From Candidatus Scatomorpha stercorigallinarum (GTDB lineage Bacteria > Bacillota_A > Clostridia > Oscillospirales > Oscillospiraceae), in NCBI GenBank assembly GCA_018713375.1, contig DVOV01000183.1, positions 1 to 7,099 on the forward strand: a stretch of DNA of 7,099 nt. Reading direction: 5' to 3'. The notes under the pieces are model-generated. The model was not told the DNA's origin. It ran no database searches and worked only from the letters and a program-made list of their open reading frames with translations. Within the stretch, counting starts at the first letter, position 1. Every line of letters begins with the position of its first letter. A program made the translations under genes and the position numbers. Shown piece after piece: positions 1-5,844 of this stretch.

Positions 1-239
1 GCCAGCAGTATGCTGTTGCCAAACCAGGTCATGATATCCTCGCCGGTGAAAACCTCTACGTAGTTGGCTAGCGTGAAATCCTTCGGTATGAAGGAAAAAT
101 CCGAGCTCAAAAGCGAGTTCGTGCCCGAGAAGGACACGCTCAGCGCGTAAAGTATGGGTATGAGCGTCACGAAGCAGACGGCGATGAAAAAGACGTTCAG
201 CGCCGTGAGGCCGATGCGCTCGCGTGTGCGCTTTTTCAT
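1..239 (-). CDS. malG: MalG-type sugar ABC transporter permease (N-terminal part, cut by window edge)
   Basis: This is the second inner-membrane permease subunit of a maltose/maltodextrin-type ABC importer. Only about 79 N-terminal residues are in the window, read leftward from the ATG at 239 and still open at base 1. The protein begins MKKRTRERIGLTALNVFFIA, followed by a hydrophobic first membrane helix (about residues 10-35). A 'FIPKDFTLANYVEVF' stretch follows, matching the phrase typical of MalG-family proteins just before the second helix. Its ATG overlaps the stop codon of the preceding permease gene as ATGA (236-239), which implies translational coupling and fixes the start. Family membership is established knowledge from this N-terminal pattern. 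The EAA loop that would contact the ATPase lies outside the window. The substrate is inferred from the neighbouring binding protein. Confidence 0.88.
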   Translation of the reverse strand, partial: MKKRTRERIGLTALNVFFIAVCFVTLIPILYALSVSFSGTNSLLSSDFSFIPKDFTLANYVEVFTGEDIMTWFGNSILL

Positions 240-1129
240 AGCGTCTCCTCCCCAGCCAGCTTGAAGCGCGCCGAAAAGGCGAGCATAAGCAGGAATATGA
301 TGATCGATATGGCCGAGCTGTAGCCGTAGTTGTTCGTCACGAAGGCGTTTTCATAGGCGTAGGTCAGTATCGTGTGGAAATTCGAGCCCGTCCGCGCGCC
401 CATCTGCTGGGTGAGCAGATAGACGACGTCGAACTGCTTGAAGGTGGTGAACACCGTGATGATGACCGCTGGCGCGATGATGGGCTTTATCGAGGGGATG
501 GTGATATACCGCGTGCGCTCCAGCCAGCTGGCGCCGTCGAGTATCGCGCTCTCGTAATAGCTCGCGTCGATGCTCTGCAGCGCGCCGTCCATGATCATTA
601 TCATGAAGGGGAGGGCCAGCCAGAGGTTGACCACCGTGCAGCAGATGAAGGCGGAGACGTCCGTCGAGAGCCAGCGCACGGCCTCGTGCCCCAGGGCCTC
701 CATCCACTGGTTGAGCAGGCCGAACTCGCTGTTGAACATGCCCGTTTTCCAGAGCAGGATGGACACATAGCCCGGCATCGCCCAGGGGAACATCAGAAGC
801 GTCTTGTACACCTTGCGCAGGCGCAGCTTCTTTACGTTCAGCGCGCTTGCCAGCAGGAAGGCTATCACCAGCTGCAGCGCCATATTCACCGCCGTCCACA
901 GCACCGTCGCCAGCAGCGCGGAGAGGAAGCCGGAGTCGAACACGAAGAGCGCGCGCCAGTAGTTGTCGAGCCCGATGAGCGTGTAGTCGAACCAGTGGTA
1001 GACGCTCATGTTGGTGAGCGAGATGTAGAACGTGTAGAGGATGGGGAAGACGACGATGAGGGCTATCAGCAGCAGGGAAGGGCCGGATACGAGGTAGCTC
1101 CGGAGGATGCTTTTGCGGCGCTTGTCCAT
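236..1129 (-). CDS. malF: MalF-type maltodextrin ABC transporter permease
   Basis: Inner-membrane permease subunit, 297 aa, that pairs with the MalG-type protein to form the translocation channel of a maltodextrin importer. Hydrophobic helices lie at about residues 12-35, 66-97, 110-127, 159-180, 216-233 and 269-287, giving the usual six. The cytoplasmic EAA loop that docks the ATPase is at about 192-212: E193, DGA at 198-200 and the closing IP at 211-212 are all present. It is much shorter than E. coli MalF (514 aa) because it lacks the large periplasmic loop, as is common in Gram-positive members. The start ATG lies one base after the TGA of the binding-protein gene and has no strong Shine-Dalgarno of its own, so translation is probably coupled. 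The stop overlaps the next start (ATGA). The maltodextrin assignment rests mainly on the neighbouring binding protein. Confidence 0.92.
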   Translation of the reverse strand: MDKRRKSILRSYLVSGPSLLLIALIVVFPILYTFYISLTNMSVYHWFDYTLIGLDNYWRALFVFDSGFLSALLATVLWTAVNMALQLVIAFLLASALNVKKLRLRKVYKTLLMFPWAMPGYVSILLWKTGMFNSEFGLLNQWMEALGHEAVRWLSTDVSAFICCTVVNLWLALPFMIMIMDGALQSIDASYYESAILDGASWLERTRYITIPSIKPIIAPAVIITVFTTFKQFDVVYLLTQQMGARTGSNFHTILTYAYENAFVTNNYGYSSAISIIIFLLMLAFSARFKLAGEETL

Positions 1130-1130
1130 A

Positions 1131-2330
1131 TCACTTCATGTTGGCGATGAGGTTCTCCGCCTCCGCCAGGGCCTCGTCAAAGCTCTTGTCCACATCGCGG
1201 CCGGACATGTTGACGTCCGTGAGCAGGTTGCTCATCACCGTCCACATCACGTCCATCTCAGGGATGTTGGGCATCGGTATGGCTATCTCCGCCGTGGCGC
1301 GCATGGCCTGCACCAGCTCGTCGTTGGCGACGGCCTCGTCATCATAGCATTCCGTCCGCGCCGGGGCGCAGCCGCTGGCCAGGGCGAGCTCCACGCCGAC
1401 CTCCGGCGCGCAGAGCGCCGCCAGCACGGCGCGCACGGCCTCGCTTTTGCTTTCCGCCGCATGGGTGAGCACATGCACGCCCTGCACGCCGGAATAGGGC
1501 GCGAGCGGCATGTCCGTCTCATCCACCACCGGCATGGGCGCGATGCCGAGCTCGATGCCCGCCTCGCGGGCGCTGGGCACCATCCATGGGCCGCCTATGG
1601 TCGAGTCCGCCTTGCCCTCAAGGAAGAGCGTGTTGACGGTGGAATACTCCGTTTCGCCCGGCATCAGCTGCACGAACTTGAGGTGGTAGGCGAGCGCGTC
1701 CTTCACGGCCTGCGGCTCGGGGAAGGGCACGCCGTCGGCGCTGATGATCTCGCCGCCGAAGCCGTGTATCCAGGCGGCGGAGTAATAGGCCGTGGAGTGC
1801 TGCTCGACGAAGCCGAAGCGGTCGCGGCCGGTGTTGGCCTCCATGTAGGCATAGAGCTCCTCGGTGGTCTCCGGCACCATTTCGGCCGTCATGTACTTGC
1901 TGTTGTACATGAAGAGCAGCGTTTCAAAATAGAGCGGCAGCTGATAGGCCGTGCCCTTGTACGTCGCGGCCTCGGTGGTCATCGGCAGGTAATTTGCCAG
2001 CTCGCCCTCCGGCAGCAGTCCCTCGATGGGCTCGAGTATGCCCATCTCGGCAAAGAGGCCGATCTTGTCGTGGGCAAAGATGAACATGTCCGGCGCGCTG
2101 GAGGGGTCGTTGCCCACCAGCTTGAGCGAATCGGTGAGGCTGGTCTTTTTCTCCAGCGTTATCGTGTAGTCCGGCAGCGCCTCGCTGAGGTAGCTTTGCA
2201 GCACCTCGGCCACGGCGTCCTCCTTGTCGTGCCAGATGACGATGCTGTCCGCGTCCGTTTCCTGTGCGCCGCAGGCGGCCAGGGCAAATACCATCGCCGC
2301 CGCCAGGAGCAGCGAAATGAGTTTTTTCAT
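1131..2330 (-). CDS. malE: MalE-type maltose/maltodextrin-binding lipoprotein
   Basis: Extracellular solute-binding protein (399 aa) that delivers maltodextrins to the MalF/MalG permease. It has a lipoprotein signal: MKK, a hydrophobic run, and a lipobox ending LAAC with the lipidated Cys at residue 20. The fold family is recognisable by blocks matching E. coli MalE. 'APDMFIFAHDKIG' (79-91) corresponds to MalE GPDIIFWAHDRFG. 'GGPW' (246-249) corresponds to NGPW. 'PNIPEMDVMW' (354-363) corresponds to PNIPQMSAFW and keeps the sugar-stacking Trp (W363). 'SGRDVDKSFDEAL' near the C-terminus corresponds to SGRQTVDEAL. Translation starts after a strong AAGGAGG, five to six bases upstream of the ATG. 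It sits second in the operon, behind the starch-binding surface protein. The exact ligand (linear maltodextrin versus cyclodextrin or another alpha-glucan) cannot be read from sequence alone. Confidence 0.93.
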   Translation of the reverse strand: MKKLISLLLAAAMVFALAACGAQETDADSIVIWHDKEDAVAEVLQSYLSEALPDYTITLEKKTSLTDSLKLVGNDPSSAPDMFIFAHDKIGLFAEMGILEPIEGLLPEGELANYLPMTTEAATYKGTAYQLPLYFETLLFMYNSKYMTAEMVPETTEELYAYMEANTGRDRFGFVEQHSTAYYSAAWIHGFGGEIISADGVPFPEPQAVKDALAYHLKFVQLMPGETEYSTVNTLFLEGKADSTIGGPWMVPSAREAGIELGIAPMPVVDETDMPLAPYSGVQGVHVLTHAAESKSEAVRAVLAALCAPEVGVELALASGCAPARTECYDDEAVANDELVQAMRATAEIAIPMPNIPEMDVMWTVMSNLLTDVNMSGRDVDKSFDEALAEAENLIANMK

Positions 2331-2352
2331 CGTTCCCTCCTTATATCCCGCG

Positions 2353-2380
2353 GGGCGGGCACGCCGAGACGCGCCCGCCC
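2353..2380 (-). promoter_or_regulatory. Intercistronic GC-rich hairpin upstream of malE
   Basis: A perfect 8-bp inverted repeat, GGGCGGGC (2353-2360) and GCCCGCCC (2373-2380), with a 12-base loop. It lies in the 79-base gap between the starch-binding protein gene and malE. On the minus-strand transcript it is not followed by a U tract, so it does not look like a rho-independent terminator. The malE ribosome binding site (AAGGAGG) follows it by about 10 bases. By analogy with hairpins in E. coli mal operon gaps, it could tune mRNA stability or the expression ratio between neighbouring genes. That role is inference. Confidence 0.55.
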
Positions 2381-2409
2381 TCTCTGATAGGAAATGTAAA
2401 AATGCGGCT

Positions 2410-3537
2410 TTACTTCTTTTTCTTCTTCGATACCACGACGGCGACGGCGATGACGGCCACCACGACGACGGCGATCACGATCCACAGTGTGGAGCTGCTG
2501 CCGCCCTCGCCGGCGCTCTCGCTCTCCTCAGCGGGCGCGGCGCTCTCCTCTGGCTCGGCAGAGGGCTCGGCGGCCTCGCCGGCCGGCTGCTCATAGGCGA
2601 CCGCGGCGTTCTCCGCGTCCGTCACGGTTATCCACACGTCCTTGCCCGTCTCAACGGAGAGGTCGGTGGTCTGTATGCCGCCCTCGTTGGCGTTGATGAT
2701 GATGGAGTTCACCCAGCCGGGCACTTCGATGCTGTACCAGCCGTCCTCGCCCCCGGCCATGGCCTCGCCCGGCCAGGCGGCAAAGGCGTTGGTGCCGTCC
2801 GGGGCCGACCAGGCCCAGCAGCAGGGACCAGCCCAGTCCGCGGGCACCTGCGCATGGACGGTGATGGGCGGTGCGTCGGGGGCTTCGGGGTCCTCATAGA
2901 CGGCCTCGGTGCTGAGGTCGTTGTACACCGTCACCCAGACCTCCTGCGGCTCCACGGCGACGGCCTCCGTCTGCGCCGCGCCGCCGTTGCCGATGAAGGT
3001 CAGGCTCGTGGCGGTCACCGGCACGTCGGCCGTGAACCAGCCCTCCTCGCCGCCGGACATGGCCTTTTCCGCCTCCCCGGCGAGTACGCTGACGCTCTCC
3101 CACTCCAGGGGGACGTAGGCGTGGACGGTGTAGGTCTCCACATAGGCGGGGATCTCAACGTCCGCCTGGGCCTCGTAGCTCACCGTGGTCGTGAGGTCGT
3201 CCGCGACGGCGATCCACACCTCGCGCCCGGCCTCAACCACGTCGCCGGCGGTCTGCACCGCCGCCTCGTTGGCGCTGATTATCACGTTCTGCACGAAGGC
3301 CGGCACATAGATGTAGTACCAGCCGCTGTCGCCCAGCGGCTCCATCGCCCCGCCGGGCCAGGCCGCAAAGGCGTTGGTGCCGTCGTCGGCCCAGGCCCAG
3401 CAGCAGGGGCCTGCCCAGTCCGCCGGCACCTGCGCCAGCACGGGCACCATCTCCGCCTCCGCCGAGTCCGCCAGCGCCGCCGTCGACAGGCAGGCGATGA
3501 GCAGCAGGCAGAGCAGCATTGCCGTAAACTTCTTCAT
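2410..3537 (-). CDS. Membrane-anchored surface protein with three CBM26-like starch-binding modules
   Basis: Non-catalytic surface protein, 375 aa. It has a signal peptide (1-23, cleavage after ALA) and three related beta-sandwich repeats at about 34-113, 136-206 and 226-306. An acidic E/A/S/P-rich linker (about 312-348), a C-terminal membrane helix (350-370) and a KKKKK tail follow. Repeats 1 and 3 carry 'NAFAAWPG', 'GWY', a 'VPxxVxxxIIxAN' strand and 'QT', then 'VWITV' or 'VWIAV'. This order is typical of starch-binding CBM26/CBM25 modules, whose aromatics stack on alpha-glucans. Repeat 2 lacks the WPG block but keeps GW, VP and QT, so it may bind weakly or not at all. No catalytic glycosidase domain is present. 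The ATG at 3537 is chosen because GGAGG lies about 8 bases upstream and the signal peptide begins there; upstream in-frame ATGs lie beyond the promoter. As first gene of a maltodextrin-import operon it probably captures starch at the cell surface. The exact CBM family is a pattern judgement. Confidence 0.85.
   Translation of the reverse strand: MKKFTAMLLCLLLIACLSTAALADSAEAEMVPVLAQVPADWAGPCCWAWADDGTNAFAAWPGGAMEPLGDSGWYYIYVPAFVQNVIISANEAAVQTAGDVVEAGREVWIAVADDLTTTVSYEAQADVEIPAYVETYTVHAYVPLEWESVSVLAGEAEKAMSGGEEGWFTADVPVTATSLTFIGNGGAAQTEAVAVEPQEVWVTVYNDLSTEAVYEDPEAPDAPPITVHAQVPADWAGPCCWAWSAPDGTNAFAAWPGEAMAGGEDGWYSIEVPGWVNSIIINANEGGIQTTDLSVETGKDVWITVTDAENAAVAYEQPAGEAAEPSAEPEESAAPAEESESAGEGGSSSTLWIVIAVVVVAVIAVAVVVSKKKKK
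2771..2854 (-). repeat. Direct repeat copy B inside the starch-binding protein gene (module 3)
   Basis: This 84-base stretch encodes the AQVPADWAGPCCWAW...NAFAAWPG block of module 3. It closely matches 3356-3436 (module 1) at the nucleotide level and differs in length by exactly one codon. The near identity contrasts with the diverged rest of the modules. Confidence 0.8.
3356..3436 (-). repeat. Direct repeat copy A inside the starch-binding protein gene (module 1)
   Basis: This 81-base stretch encodes the corresponding N-terminal block of module 1 and is the partner of 2771-2854. The two in-frame copies lie about 580 bases apart in the same orientation, so homologous recombination between them would delete two modules without breaking the frame. 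Confidence 0.8.
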
Positions 3538-3879
3538 TTTTATGCCTCCAATCCGTATTGTTTTATACGTCCCTGAGGCCATATTAGCATTGTAAATCGG
3601 CATGGTCAATGCGAAATTGCGAAAACAATACACTTATCATCATGTCTATTTCGTACAATGTAAACGCCAGAGATATATAAATATTGCACAGAAATTTTGC
3701 CGAATGGCGGCGTTTTACCGGCTAAAATTGAGCCTGCCTCAGGCGCTTTGAGAAAATAGTTTCTCATATTTTCACGGCCCGTCCTGCCTGGCCGCCGGGG
3801 GCGGCGCGGAACGATGGATATACCCCAGTTCACAAATCAGGTATAGAATATGCTCATCACACACAGCGGAGGCGATGCA
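3538..3879. other. Divergent AT-rich intergenic region
   Basis: 342 bases between the leftward starch operon and the rightward recombinase gene, AT-rich from about 3541 to 3780. It holds the starch-operon promoter and leader. It also has small hairpins: GCCTG/CAGGC (3732-3744), GAGAAA/TTTCTC (3750-3765) and GCCGCC/GGCGGC (3791-3805). The minus strand has an open frame at 3606-3833, but it lacks a convincing ribosome binding site and overlaps the promoter, so I do not call it a gene. I could not find a clear plus-strand promoter for the recombinase; TATAGA at 3842-3847 is a possible -10 without a good -35. Confidence 0.6.
3581..3609 (-). promoter_or_regulatory. Promoter of the starch-binding/malEFG operon
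   Basis: On the minus strand, -35 TTGACC (3609-3604), a 17-base spacer and -10 TAATAT (3586-3581). A TG one base before the -10 gives an extended -10. The predicted start near 3574 leaves a leader of about 37 nt before the ATG at 3537. A tandem GCGAAATT/GCGAAAAC (3611-3626) sits directly upstream of the -35 and could be an activator or operator site, but I do not recognise it as a known consensus. Confidence 0.7.
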
Positions 3880-4722
3880 ATGAACGACAGATACGTTACG
3901 GAAAAGCTGCTTGAGGATTTTTCCTCCCAGCTGCGGGCGGCGGGATGCGCGCAGGGGACGGCGGAGAACTACCTTCGCCATGTGCGCGCCTTCGCGCGCT
4001 GGCTGGAGGGCGGCGAGGCGACGGGCGAAGCAGCGGCGGGATGGCGCTGCTGGCTGCTCGGGCAGGGCTATGGCCCGCCGAGCGTCAACGGCATGCTGGT
4101 CGCGCTGAACCGCTTCTTCAAGTTCGCCGGCTGGGACTGCCGCACGGAGCTGCTGCGCATACAGCGGCGCGCGTTCCGCGACCGGGGCCGCGAGCTGACG
4201 CGCGGGGAGTATGAGCGGCTCGTAAAGGCGGCGCGCGGCCATGGCCGCGGGCGGCTCGCGCTGGTGATGGAGACCATCTGTGCCACCGGCATCCGCGTCA
4301 GCGAGCTGCGATATGTCACCGTCGAGGCGGCCAGGCGGGGACAGGCCGAGATCGCCCTCAAGGGCAAGATACGCACCATACTGATACCGGCCCGGCTGCG
4401 GCGCAAGCTCCTGGACTACGCAAGGAAAAACAAAACCGCCTCCGGCGAGATATTCCTCACCAGAAGCGGCAGGAGCCTGGGGCGAAAACAGATATGGGCG
4501 GAGATGAAGGCGGCCTGCAGGTCGGCGCACGTCGCGCCGGGGAAGGTGTTCCCGCACAACCTGCGGCACCTGTTCGTGCGCGTTTTTTACCGCGAGTGCC
4601 CCGATATCGTAAAACTGGCGGACGTGCTGGGCCATTCCAGCATCGATACTGCCAGGATCTATCTTGTGGCCAGCGGCGAGGAGCACGCCCGGGTGCTCGA
4701 CCGGCTGCGGTTGGTGACGTAG
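3880..4722 (+). CDS. Tyrosine-type site-specific recombinase (catalytically complete)
   Basis: Integrase of the XerC/XerD-like tyrosine recombinase superfamily, 280 aa. It cuts and rejoins DNA at specific sites through a covalent phosphotyrosine. The N-terminal SAM-like core-binding domain spans about residues 5-90 (TAENYLRHVRAFARWL). The catalytic domain spans about 105-275. All catalytic positions are visible: R139 in ATGIRVSEL, K161 (or K163) in LKGKIR, H226 and R229 in HNLRH, H252 in LGHSS, and the Tyr nucleophile Y261 in ARIYL. The ATG at 3880 is preferred because GGAGG (3868-3872) lies 7 bases upstream; an in-frame ATG at 3850 has no such site. The compact size, lack of phage or transposon genes, and inverted-repeat sites directly at its stop codon favour a DNA-inversion or resolution role over prophage integration. 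Its actual site is inferred. Confidence 0.9.
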   Translation: MNDRYVTEKLLEDFSSQLRAAGCAQGTAENYLRHVRAFARWLEGGEATGEAAAGWRCWLLGQGYGPPSVNGMLVALNRFFKFAGWDCRTELLRIQRRAFRDRGRELTRGEYERLVKAARGHGRGRLALVMETICATGIRVSELRYVTVEAARRGQAEIALKGKIRTILIPARLRRKLLDYARKNKTASGEIFLTRSGRSLGRKQIWAEMKAACRSAHVAPGKVFPHNLRHLFVRVFYRECPDIVKLADVLGHSSIDTARIYLVASGEEHARVLDRLRLVT

Positions 4723-4743
4723 GACAATATACATAGTTTGTCC
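4722..4743 (+). repeat. Inverted-repeat site L (candidate recombinase or operator site)
   Basis: A 22-bp dyad with arms GGACAA and TTGTCC around TATACATAGT; its first G is the last base of the recombinase stop codon. The core GGACAATATACATA recurs in inverted orientation at 4964-4985. The two 22-mers match at 18 positions when one is reverse-complemented and 16 in direct orientation. I infer it is bound by one of the two flanking recombinases. Confidence 0.6.
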
Positions 4744-4777
4744 CATATCGTGATGCCATTCGTATGACATTACGCAA

Positions 4778-4806
4778 ATTTTAACACAGGTTTCGGCATA
4801 ATGCAA
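4778..4806 (-). promoter_or_regulatory. Leftward extended -10 promoter between the recombinases
   Basis: On the minus strand, -35 TTGCAT (4806-4801), a 17-base spacer and -10 TAAAAT (4783-4778) preceded by TGT, which gives an extended -10. It points away from the second recombinase and would transcribe antisense into the 3' end of the first. The -35 lies in the arm of the hairpin at 4797-4824. If the segment between sites L and R were inverted, this promoter would face the second recombinase with a leader of about 65 nt. Confidence 0.5.
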
Positions 4807-4824
4807 GATGGTTCTTGCATTATG
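4797..4824. repeat. Perfect 12-bp hairpin with TGGT loop
   Basis: CATAATGCAAGA (4797-4808) and TCTTGCATTATG (4813-4824) form an uninterrupted stem around a 4-base loop. No T tract follows on either strand, so it is not an intrinsic terminator by itself. It overlaps the -35 of the leftward promoter, so a protein-bound dyad or a cruciform could affect that promoter. Confidence 0.7.
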
Positions 4825-4826
4825 GC

Positions 4827-4888
4827 GCGCGTAAAAGCAGGCCAATCAAGAGCATTTTTTGATTGGCCGGGGTTTTACGCGCTTTTTT
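4827..4888 (+). terminator. Rho-independent terminator after the first recombinase
   Basis: A long two-part stem. The outer arms are GCGCGTAAAA (4827-4836) and TTTTACGCGC (4873-4882). The inner arms are GGCCAATCAA (4840-4849) and TTGATTGGCC (4859-4868). Six T follow at 4883-4888. It terminates plus-strand transcription from the first recombinase, about 105 bases past its stop, and insulates the second recombinase from readthrough. Confidence 0.85.
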
Positions 4889-4912
4889 GCTTTCGCGTCA
4901 GAAAATTATAAT
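4884..4912 (+). promoter_or_regulatory. Possible rightward promoter for the second recombinase
   Basis: A consensus -10 TATAAT (4907-4912) lies about 90 bases before the ATG at 5002. The matching -35 position (TTTTTG, 4884-4889, 17-base spacer) is poor and overlaps the terminator T tract. The surrounding ATTATAAT is self-complementary, so the -10 match also reads leftward. I call it weakly. Confidence 0.3.
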
Positions 4913-4963
4913 TGTTGTGTTATCAATTTGTATCCGACGCATCCTTATGTCCGGCTCCAGGCG

Positions 4964-4985
4964 TAACAATATATGTATATTGTCC
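4964..4985 (-). repeat. Inverted-repeat site R (partner of site L)
   Basis: On the minus strand it reads GGACAATATACATA, then TA, then TTGT; site L has GT at the variable step. On the plus strand the core is an 8-bp dyad, ACAATATA and TATATTGT around TG. It lies two bases before the AGGAGG of the second recombinase, so it could also act as a hairpin or protein-binding site in that leader. Confidence 0.6.
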
Positions 4986-5001
4986 ATAGGAGGCGAGGGG
5001 A

Positions 5002-5823
5002 ATGGAACAGCGCGGGCGCGCGGACGGCGGCGTCGCCGTCACGTGGCAGAGCGTTGACGAATATCTGGCGAGCCTGACGCAGCGCGGCTGTTCACCGGAC
5101 ACCGTGCGGGCCTACCGCCGCTGCCTGGCGAGGCTCTACCGCTTCCTGCCGGGGGACAAGCTGCTCCGCCGGGGGACGCTCGAACTCTGGCGCGGGGAGC
5201 TGCTGCAGACATACACGCCGCGCACGGTGAACGTCAACGTCTCGGCGGTGAACAGCTATCTGGAGCACATCGGCGCGCGGGAATTCCAGCTCACGCGGCC
5301 GCTGCCGCCGCCGGAGGACGACCAGCCGGAGATAACGCGGGCGGAATACCTGCGGATGCTCGGCCGCGCCAGGCAGGACGGCAACGAGAGGGCCTATCTG
5401 CTGACAAAGGTGTTCGCCTGCACGGGCCTGACGGTGCAGGAACTGCCCTGCGTGACGGCGCGGGCGGTGGCGGAGGGCCGGGTGGAGCCGCCCGGCGGGG
5501 AGGAACGGGCAGTGAAGCTGCCGGAGTGCCTGCGCCGCGAGCTGTCCGGCTATATGAGCCGGCACGGCGTGCGGGAAGGGCCGGTGTTCGTAACGCGCAG
5601 CGGGCAGCGCATGAGCCGCACGGCGGTGACGGACTGCATCCAGCGCCTGGCCGCGTCGGCGCACATCGCCCCCGGCAAGGGCAATCCCAGATGCCTGCGC
5701 AAGCTGTACCTGGCCGCGCAGAAGGAGATATGGGACAGCCTGCGGCCCATGGCCGACCAGGCCCACGAGCGCCTGATCGACACCGAGCAGATGGCCGTCG
5801 GCTGGCCGGAAAGAGAAGAATGA
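5002..5823 (+). CDS. Degenerate tyrosine-recombinase paralogue lacking catalytic residues
   Basis: A 273-aa paralogue of the upstream recombinase with the same two-domain layout: a SAM-like DNA-binding region at about 15-90 and a catalytic-fold domain at about 108-268. Clear shared blocks include 'VTRSGQRMSR' and 'SAHIAPGK' against 'LTRSGRSLGR' and 'SAHVAPGK'. Aligned to the first protein, the catalytic Arg is T144 (CTGLTVQEL) and the Lys position has no Lys (about G165-G166). HNLR becomes RCLR (H lost at 230, R233 kept), the second His aligns with E256 (H255 is adjacent), and the Tyr nucleophile is A265. It should therefore be unable to cleave DNA by itself. The uninterrupted frame and good AGGAGG (4988-4993, 8-base spacing) suggest a maintained role, such as DNA-binding partner, directionality factor or repressor. 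That role is inference. The surface-protein gene follows after 21 bases, probably on the same transcript. Confidence 0.85.
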   Translation: MEQRGRADGGVAVTWQSVDEYLASLTQRGCSPDTVRAYRRCLARLYRFLPGDKLLRRGTLELWRGELLQTYTPRTVNVNVSAVNSYLEHIGAREFQLTRPLPPPEDDQPEITRAEYLRMLGRARQDGNERAYLLTKVFACTGLTVQELPCVTARAVAEGRVEPPGGEERAVKLPECLRRELSGYMSRHGVREGPVFVTRSGQRMSRTAVTDCIQRLAASAHIAPGKGNPRCLRKLYLAAQKEIWDSLRPMADQAHERLIDTEQMAVGWPEREE

Positions 5824-5844
5824 GCGCATAAGGAGAGACGGAAG

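Noticed and set aside
1107..2387. Long plus-strand open frame (426 aa) opposite malE
   Set aside because: It is antisense to a clear MalE homologue, has His/Arg/Gly-rich composition typical of a GC-rich shadow frame, and resembles no family.
2224..3576. Long plus-strand open frame (450 aa) opposite the starch-binding protein
   Set aside because: Low-complexity G/R/H-rich translation, antisense to a gene with a signal peptide, repeats and a membrane anchor. No supporting ribosome binding site.
3538..3633. N-terminal extension of the starch-binding protein to an ATG at 3633
   Set aside because: It would place the start upstream of the predicted promoter -10 and put 32 residues before a perfect signal peptide.
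3732..3744. GCCTG/CAGGC hairpin considered as a minus-strand terminator
   Set aside because: The stem is only 5 bp and the following T run is short and interrupted; too weak to support termination.
3606..3833. Small minus-strand open frame (75 aa) in the divergent intergenic region
   Set aside because: No good ribosome binding site, overlaps the starch-operon promoter, and the composition is not protein-like.
3850..3879. Upstream ATG for the first recombinase
   Set aside because: It lacks a ribosome binding site, whereas GGAGG is ideally spaced before the ATG at 3880, and the extra ten residues do not fit the family N-terminus.
3880..5823. Prophage or integrative element anchored by the recombinases
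   Set aside because: No phage, conjugation, excisionase or tRNA attachment features are visible on either side, and the neighbours look like ordinary chromosomal genes.
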